DNA of 11,647 nt from positions 1-11,647 of the forward strand of contig CAJGDE010000064.1 in NCBI GenBank assembly GCA_904502135.1. The letters run 5' to 3'. The notes beneath the pieces are model-generated. The model saw nothing but the letters and a program-made list of their open reading frames with translations. It ran no database searches and was not told the origin of the DNA. The translations under genes were made by a program, and so were the position numbers. Below, one piece after another: positions 7,601 through 11,647 of the stretch. This DNA is from Kiritimatiellia bacterium (GTDB lineage Bacteria > Verrucomicrobiota > Kiritimatiellia > RFP12 > UBA1067). Position 1 is the stretch's first letter, and the number at the start of each line of letters is the position of its first letter.

Positions 7601-10600
7601 TCCTCGATTGTCGATTCCGTCCCCTTGAAGCCACCGCGGAAGATCTTGTTGCCGTAGAACTGCTGCAATACCGCGGCGGATGAGAGCACATTCGAGCCGG
7701 CGATCCAGATTTCGTGGTTGACATACGGGGCAACCGCATTCGTCAGCGCCGTCGCGAAATCGACCGCGTCTTCCCAGGATGTACCGCCATTCGTAGGCAA
7801 TCCGTCAGGAGTTACAAAAATTGGCTTGCCGATGCGGAAGTTCGCACCTGCGACACCATAGTGCGAACCAATGCCCTTCGCAGCAACATAGCCATTGCCG
7901 TGACGGAGAGAAACCGCACCGTTGAGATTGGTGCCGACAGAATTATTCGCACCATAGAGAAGCTCATAGTCAACGCCTTCGGTGAGGATATTACCATCAT
8001 TATCGCGGACGATGACTGGGGGCCGCACCTGCTCCTCTCCAAAGTACGGATAGCACTTCTCTACTTCGATATGGAGGTCGGTGTCGGAGGTAATGGAGAT
8101 ATTGTCGAAACTGATATAGCAGTTTCCTCCGCCCGCAGCCAGACCGGTTTGAAGCTTGTAAATGCCGCCCTCTTCAATCGTGAAGTCGACCTGAACTGTA
8201 TGCCAAGATGTCCCATAGACTCGAATCTCGTTAGTAACATTGCAGATTGAATGAACGCCGTTGGTAGCATCATAGAGACGCCAGTAATAAGCGATGCCAT
8301 CGGTGTTCGCGGCATGATCGAATGTCAGCGTGTAGGTGCCGGCTGGCAAGGCAAGCCCTTCCTGGAAGAAGATGTTGCCCTGATAGGGAAACAGATAATA
8401 AAGGCCGCGCTCGTCGCTAGTCTCCTTGTGTGCCGCAGTCATTGCGCGGTCGTTCGTCCGGTTCCAACACATAGGAGAACCGGACAACTCTTCAATGCCA
8501 GGATCGGCGTTGAGCGCGCGCGAGATGTCGATTTTCTTGAGCATCTTGAGCGTCGCCGAGACCGGCGCTTCGGCGGTGAAGTTGACGATAAAGAGATCGG
8601 CAGAACGGGGTGCGCCTTCAGGAAGGCTGAACCATTCAAGCGCCTTCTCGTCACCAACAGGCAAATATTCTATCTTCACATTATCGCCGACAGAGACCCA
8701 TTCGCTCGCGCCTCCACCATTGATGGAAAGCATGCCTTGACCATTAATTGTCTTAAGATCAATAAGCACCTCAACCTTGCCGCTCGTCGCATTCCAGCGC
8801 ATATCGGAGGAGTTGAACGCCTCCGCTGGAGCAACACCCTCGTAGCGCACCTTATCGACCGCGGCGTTGTAGGCGATTTCCTTCTCCGAAAGCTGGCAAT
8901 CGTAAAGACGGATTGAATAGAACCGCCCTTCGTAATTGTACTGCGTTGCGCTAGCGCCGCCAATTGAGGCCCGCGTATAGCTGGATATCCAGTCCACTTC
9001 GCCGCTTCGAAGCATCTGATTGCTGATACCGGTAGTGCGGAGGACGCCTCCGTCATAGAACTTCATCGGCACGTCGCCGCCTCCGTTCGCCGCGCCATAG
9101 ACAACGGCAATCTCGCGGATAGTCTCATCCGGCGTGGTCATCCCGGTAAGCGTATTTCTGGTTTCGCCGTTCGCATGGTGGAACCAGAGCTGATCGTATG
9201 CGCGATACCACGCGACGCGGGTCGAGCCGTATCCGGAGAAAAACGGCATACCGCTGCGGGAGTTGGTGCTCTGGTACTTGATTTCCATCGTGAGATACTT
9301 GCCAGTTTTGTCATTGGCGGCACCGGCAAAGCCAGTCGCCTCGAGGAAGCCACCGCCCCACTGAGCGCGGTCGGTAAGGGTGAAGTCGAGATTGCCTTTG
9401 AGATCCTTCCAGGTAGTGGCCGCAGGGTCGAACGTGCCGGTGCCTGCGTTGTCGAGGGCGTCCCAGTGGTTCATAAGCCCATTCTGGACATACGAGCGCG
9501 AGGTGAACGCGGACGCGGCGGGAATGGCATAGATCGCGAACTCGTTGGTGACGACTGAGGAATACGCGCCGATGCCGGTCACGATTGCCTTGCCGGTACC
9601 GACCGCGGCATTGCCCTCGTAGGCGACGGTGTAGTCAACATCCTTTACCAGGAGCTCCGTGCCCGTTTGGTTGGAAACGACCACGGACGGCGTAAGCGCG
9701 GAACCGGTGTAGAACTGGTTGGGTATCTTAGCGACGGCAAGGTCGGTGAAATCGGGTCCTGCGATGAAATTGCCCGTGCCAACGTTCCAGAAGCAGTTGG
9801 AAGTGACATGGTCGTAGAGCCCCGCCTTGCTTCCGCTGCGGATGGGCACGAAGTCGCGGACCAGTTCACCGTCCTTCCACATCTTGAACGAGTAGAGGGT
9901 GAACTTGGACTTCTGCTCTCCGCCACTGGACGCGAAGATGTGGAGATTGTTCGAGCCGGTGTAAGCCAGCGAAACGGTTTTCGTGAAGATATTGCCGCCG
10001 ACATTCAGGCGGCAGTTGTTCGCAGCATTTGTGCTGATGGAGATGACATTGTCAACACCATCCTCGTATCGATAGCCTAAAGGCGTGCCGCCCGAGCCGA
10101 TGAAATAGTAGAGGCCGTTTTGGAAGAGGCAGTACGAACTGCCTTGATTGTAACGCCCGGCGCCGAAGAACGACGAGTTGGCGCCGGTTTTGTTGGTGGT
10201 GCAGAAGTGCATCTCGACGGCTGTCGTCAGGCCCGGGACGATGCCGGTGTTGATGTACTGGGTGCCGGTGGAGGTTATGGACTTTATGCGCCGATAGATG
10301 GTGAAGGAAGTGGAAAAAGACTCTCCTTCCAGCGCGCTCCCGACCTTGCCGGTCACGGTGACGGTGCCCTTCCCGTCTTCATAGCTGTAGGCAACATCGA
10401 GAGGAGTCTCAATGGCCGAAGTCCCGCCCGGACCGAACGTCCAGCTTGTATTGTCCTGATGGTTAGTGACCACGAAGCCCGGCGCGGGGAGTTCGCCGAA
10501 CTGGCTGCATTGGGGCTGAATCTTCAGAACCTTGAAGGTAAAAACCGGCTCTTCGGTGAAGAGGAACTCGTCGTCCTCAGTGTTCATGAACTTGCGCCAT

Positions 10601-11157
10601 TGCGACCAGTTGCTGGTTGTGCAAGTCGAGAGGCCGTTTGTGTTCCAGGCAAGACCCGCCGCGAGCTGGCTCGCGTTGCTGAACGGCGCAGTAGTCGGGC
10701 CCTTGCCGCCTGTACCGTTGCCGACGCGAAGGTCGATGCCGTAATAGCCGTCCGTTTCGGGCGTGAAGTTGCCGTATGCGACTGTGTTGTAGGTGGAATT
10801 GTTGATGACCGTCACCTCGGAGCCATCAAGCTTGGTGATGCGGATAAAGCCGGTGTCGTCATAATTCTTGGCGAAGTAATAGGTGACGCCGCCCACCATG
10901 AACATCACGCCCTTGTAGGCGTATGTCTTGGTGTCGCCCATCGTATAGGTCGTGTCATCTAAGGTGTAGCTGTAGGTGTGGGTCGAGGCAAGAAGCGCGC
11001 CGGGCACGACAATGCCGCCGTCACTTGGGTCGTCGGTCGTGTTGAGCTGCCCCGACAGGACTTTTTGGTAAAGCCCTGGCTCGGCGAATGCCGTCATCGC
11101 GGTCATCGCCGCTAAGAAAAACACAATACTGCATATATGTTTCTTCACCCGGTTCAT
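4669..11157 (-). CDS. Giant exported LamG / parallel-beta-helix repeat protein
   Basis: 2162-aa protein, probably secreted or surface-bound; substrate unknown. Modules by eye (numbered from the ATG at 11157): signal peptide 1-25 (basic MNRVKK, hydrophobic core, AFA|E site); PA14-like domain ~60-165 with a YAYKGVMF strand and NYDDTGFIRI; Ig-like ~215-290; LamG-like ~290-468 ending in LVRDFVPIR and GLYDHV; Ig-like ~475-545 (DVDYTVAYEGN); LamG-like ~549-775; a jelly-roll, carbohydrate-binding-like domain ~885-1025; Ig-like ~1030-1112; parallel beta-helix 1 ~1112-1537 rich in NCxFxxN-type turns; Ig/Fn3-like ~1537-1650; parallel beta-helix 2 ~1650-2150. Both helix modules open with GTSWxDA and close with SPAxDAGxPxSDYSRE and VNLGxYGNT, so one is a duplication. 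No PEP-CTERM, LPXTG or autotransporter barrel is seen at the C-terminus (ends GFFIILR), so anchoring is unexplained. Start: GGAG lies 7 nt before the ATG at 11157. A second start at 11259/11256 with its own AAGGAG would add 34 residues through a G9 tract. Visibly more GC-rich than the operon genes. Confidence 0.9.
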   Translation of the reverse strand: MNRVKKHICSIVFFLAAMTAMTAFAEPGLYQKVLSGQLNTTDDPSDGGIVVPGALLASTHTYSYTLDDTTYTMGDTKTYAYKGVMFMVGGVTYYFAKNYDDTGFIRITKLDGSEVTVINNSTYNTVAYGNFTPETDGYYGIDLRVGNGTGGKGPTTAPFSNASQLAAGLAWNTNGLSTCTTSNWSQWRKFMNTEDDEFLFTEEPVFTFKVLKIQPQCSQFGELPAPGFVVTNHQDNTSWTFGPGGTSAIETPLDVAYSYEDGKGTVTVTGKVGSALEGESFSTSFTIYRRIKSITSTGTQYINTGIVPGLTTAVEMHFCTTNKTGANSSFFGAGRYNQGSSYCLFQNGLYYFIGSGGTPLGYRYEDGVDNVISISTNAANNCRLNVGGNIFTKTVSLAYTGSNNLHIFASSGGEQKSKFTLYSFKMWKDGELVRDFVPIRSGSKAGLYDHVTSNCFWNVGTGNFIAGPDFTDLAVAKIPNQFYTGSALTPSVVVSNQTGTELLVKDVDYTVAYEGNAAVGTGKAIVTGIGAYSSVVTNEFAIYAIPAASAFTSRSYVQNGLMNHWDALDNAGTGTFDPAATTWKDLKGNLDFTLTDRAQWGGGFLEATGFAGAANDKTGKYLTMEIKYQSTNSRSGMPFFSGYGSTRVAWYRAYDQLWFHHANGETRNTLTGMTTPDETIREIAVVYGAANGGGDVPMKFYDGGVLRTTGISNQMLRSGEVDWISSYTRASIGGASATQYNYEGRFYSIRLYDCQLSEKEIAYNAAVDKVRYEGVAPAEAFNSSDMRWNATSGKVEVLIDLKTINGQGMLSINGGGASEWVSVGDNVKIEYLPVGDEKALEWFSLPEGAPRSADLFIVNFTAEAPVSATLKMLKKIDISRALNADPGIEELSGSPMCWNRTNDRAMTAAHKETSDERGLYYLFPYQGNIFFQEGLALPAGTYTLTFDHAANTDGIAYYWRLYDATNGVHSICNVTNEIRVYGTSWHTVQVDFTIEEGGIYKLQTGLAAGGGNCYISFDNISITSDTDLHIEVEKCYPYFGEEQVRPPVIVRDNDGNILTEGVDYELLYGANNSVGTNLNGAVSLRHGNGYVAAKGIGSHYGVAGANFRIGKPIFVTPDGLPTNGGTSWEDAVDFATALTNAVAPYVNHEIWIAGSNVLSSAAVLQQFYGNKIFRGGFKGTESTIEEREPGAYSVIDGDSQFSAIAYKSTSNTFFERLLFRGSPARAVSKTEGVGNVFIDGCTFEENGNALYVQGLDKTPYDMGAVYVKNSVFRNNFSTDAANGSAALYSYLTRRVSVENSLFIGNTLATSSKVKTSAIYANSSTIELKECDFIGNIGSGKTCGTVRASGLNAPNRIENCLFRCNQTDGSDAAAVMIEHSTLEGRTEIANCTFTANANATAGGCAGVKAVKGQIVVRNSIFVGNGVDFADAANSSFDIDYTLLADNTGATCSFVNGASKTGASMVYGDPLFAAADDCHLLSEAGYFDSEGNIHYAAAAVLSPAVDAGDPESDYSREGAPNGGCVNLGRYGNTEQASRTPTATPTVNMPTIAWDDPNGYSMPTITFTMSGSGSYSAKATIHVSTDGGSTWEEVSGVLGGLFNGQTRQFRVPVYYVSGNTIQVKISVTGAGVTAESAVASSVVQGTLPPWYGKKGPANVVHVRPGAVGKNDGTSWTDAFASWADALAAASSLKNEIWVAGTNIVAETIPTKAFTFPAVIRGGFTGVECALSERPEGYRSVIDGQNNFDTFMFSNTDDLLVESIEFLRGAYRGLKKHASAGDVTLTNCVFYGCTRGMGNWDGYADPNQSYKFGGGGAGLYGSGSAKATVVDCRFEGNIINSAGGNGGFGGGLYVGSFGGGADIYRCSFVTNYMMRGFDSSRASMAALHVYNTRATVDSCLFYGHYADGSVDVSGSCAGSIFRRCSFVGNYGGSTGILKVSLSSATDKARVENCTFAYNIAPALNCSKGDVAVTNCIFYGNLINVNATAAADLRVAADATASVDYCLFAVPEENGSTICVSEAKAGTLHVGPNCIYGDPLFVTPIDTMMSDVKSPAGATTPRALPTNWNWKWSNPVPTFEQVLNYNVHLRGGLGYFDEMSGERVDAYSKKVAGQSPAIDAGNPKSDYSREPQIQGIGGNGRRVNLGAYGNTPWATLSRIPGFFIILR

Positions 11158-11172
11158 CTTGCTTCTCCAATT
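11148..11172 (-). promoter_or_regulatory. Ribosome binding site deciding the main start of the giant protein
   Basis: Minus strand TTGGAGAAGCAAGATG: GGAG with 7-nt spacing to the ATG at 11157, directly followed by a classical signal peptide (MNRVKK plus hydrophobic core). This favours 11157 over the upstream ATGs as the main start. Confidence 0.65.
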
Positions 11173-11259
11173 GAATTTTGAGTATGAAGACGAAGAGGTG
11201 AGGAAACTAATAGTCCCCCCCCCGTTAAAAATTTTACTAATTAACGATGCTTTCATCAT
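11158..11259 (-). other. Leader ORF with G9 tract, in frame with the giant protein
   Basis: Reading from ATGATG (11259-11254) after AAGGAG (spacing 3 or 6 nt), 34 codons lead in frame into the giant protein. The encoded segment starts MMKASLISKIFNGGGT and contains SSSSYS before reaching the main methionine. The NGGGT part is encoded by nine consecutive G (plus-strand C 11215-11223). Translated from here, the protein would carry a long N-terminal extension ahead of its signal peptide. Alternatively the stretch is untranslated leader or a leader peptide, since the main ATG has its own ribosome site. That it is open is seen directly; its use is unknown. Confidence 0.45.
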
Positions 11260-11313
11260 CTACTCCTTATACGAGGTTAGGAGTATATTATCAAAATCAA
11301 TTCCAAAAGTCCA
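11254..11313 (-). promoter_or_regulatory. Candidate promoter and RBS region of the giant gene
   Basis: Minus strand carries a -10-like GATAAT (11292-11287) within an AT-rich stretch; a weak -35-like TGGACT (11313-11308) lies 15 nt upstream, shorter than ideal. A start near 11280 would leave a leader of about 20 nt before the upstream ATGs and about 120 nt before the main ATG. AAGGAG (11268-11263) precedes ATGATG. A 7-bp inverted repeat (TACTCCT 11261-11267 / AGGAGTA 11279-11285) includes that ribosome site. Position is plausible; strength is unclear. Confidence 0.4.
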
Positions 11314-11334
11314 CGCCCCCACTTAACGAGCAAA

Positions 11335-11481
11335 CTATCGTGCGACCTCGACGAAACCGCCGCGCGGAATCTGGATATCGGCGAGCCCGGCGGGAATCTC
11401 CACGTCGCCGCGGCGCGCGCCGTCCGGCCCATAGACCACACCCTTCGCCGCCGCCGCGAAGCGCACCGCGACGCGCGGCGT
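11335..11481 (-). pseudogene. Headless 3' gene relic, 48 codons
   Basis: The minus strand reads open for 48 codons up to TAG (11337-11335), ending QIPRGGFVEVAR. Composition looks coding: strong G/C third positions and a sensible beta-rich sequence (VVYGPDG, then GDVEIPAGLADIQIPRGG). There is no proper start; just upstream the frame enters the heptamer repeat and meets TGA at 11490-11488 after only two more codons (CTC CTG). It looks like the C-terminal beta-sandwich end of a larger enzyme or surface protein whose 5' part was lost or replaced by the repeat. I do not recognise the family. A GTG at residue 6 could in theory start a tiny peptide, but no ribosome site supports it. Confidence 0.55.
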
Positions 11482-11515
11482 CAGGAGTCAGGAGTTAGTC
11501 GTTAGTGGTTAGTGC
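11480..11515. repeat. Partial third copy of the heptamer repeat arm
   Basis: GTCAGGAGTCAGGAGTTAG followed by TCGTTAGTGGTTAGTG matches the left arm of copy B (GGAGTCAGGGGTTAGTGG and GTTAGTCG). It has the same plus-strand orientation, but the hexamer, linker and octamer modules are missing. It abuts the truncated gene relic. Confidence 0.7.
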
Positions 11516-11560
11516 CCCGCTCGCGCTTTGCGCGTGAATGTTCATGGAGATAACGTTTTT
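11516..11560. other. Gene-free spacer with a small GC hairpin
   Basis: The stretch between the heptamer fragment and the long inverted repeat holds only CGCGC-TTT-GCGCG (11522-11534), a 5-bp stem. The region 11482-11647 as a whole contains repeats but no gene I can support. Confidence 0.3.
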
Positions 11561-11627
11561 GACAGGATTTACAGGATTAACGGGATTTTATTACCACTAT
11601 AATCTTGTAAATCTTGTTAATCCTGTC
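11561..11627. repeat. Long imperfect inverted repeat (ACAGGATTA-type hairpin)
   Basis: Left arm 11561-11587 and right arm 11601-11627 are 27 nt each with a 13-nt loop. Each arm is built from 9-nt units of type ACAGGATTA. By hand alignment 22 of 27 positions pair by Watson-Crick rules, 3 could be G-U wobbles and 2 are mismatches. Similar GACAGGATTAACAGGATT-type repeats are dispersed in several bacterial genomes, including PVC relatives, as far as I recall. It may be a dispersed repeat or a bidirectional structural terminator; it lacks a U-tract. Confidence 0.8.
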
Positions 11628-11647
11628 TGAAGTTATAGGCAAGTTCG

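Noticed and set aside
11247..11498. 83-aa plus-strand open frame with an Arg/Pro-rich tail
   Set aside because: It crosses the candidate promoter and the antisense of the gene relic; the arginine-rich composition comes from GC-rich antisense sequence.

Overview
The window looks like chromosomal DNA of an uncultured, host-associated bacterium of the PVC group, most plausibly Kiritimatiellota or Lentisphaerota. This placement is inferred from three things: a very large secreted LamG/parallel-beta-helix protein of the type common in those lineages, a YbeY with the HGxxHLxGxDD metal-site variant, and many low-complexity intergenic repeats. Every supported gene is on the minus strand, so transcription runs from high to low coordinates.

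Region by region in the direction of transcription: 11636-11480 is intergenic and holds a long imperfect hairpin (11561-11627) and a fragment of a heptamer repeat family. At 11481-11335 there is a headless 3' gene relic of 48 codons, cut off exactly where the heptamer repeat begins. A candidate promoter and leader region (11313-11158) contains a leader ORF with a nine-G tract. Then comes a giant exported protein (11157-4669, 2162 aa): signal peptide, PA14-like domain, Ig-like and LamG-like modules, and two large parallel-beta-helix modules that share the same end motifs.

A composite intergenic repeat element (copy B, about 4440-4667) separates this gene from a tight six-gene operon: xseB, a GHKL ATPase of unknown role, truB, ribF, mazG and ybeY (4411-353). 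Junctions in the operon are 4-nt ATGA overlaps, a 34-nt overlap or gaps of at most 11 nt, so translational coupling is likely throughout. Its promoter appears to be an extended -10 (TGGTATAAT) so close to the xseB ATG that the mRNA would be leaderless. The operon combines housekeeping functions: DNA repair (Exo VII small subunit), tRNA modification (TruB), FMN/FAD synthesis (RibF), nucleotide-pool cleaning (MazG) and rRNA maturation (YbeY). The GHKL protein is the one member without an obvious job.

A second copy of the composite element (copy A, about 128-356) lies directly after the ybeY stop codon. It shares a perfect 100-bp block with copy B in the same orientation, so the operon is bracketed by direct repeats. 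At 34-106 there is a cluster of four TTAAATGCAAC-like motifs, two in each orientation, of unknown function.

The points I consider most worth checking are the G9 tract, where each of the three reading-frame states gives a different outcome for the giant surface protein; the paired composite repeats and the gene relic that ends in a third copy; the leaderless promoter; and the GHKL ATPase coupled to xseB. I saw no tRNA, rRNA, CRISPR array, transposase or prophage gene.
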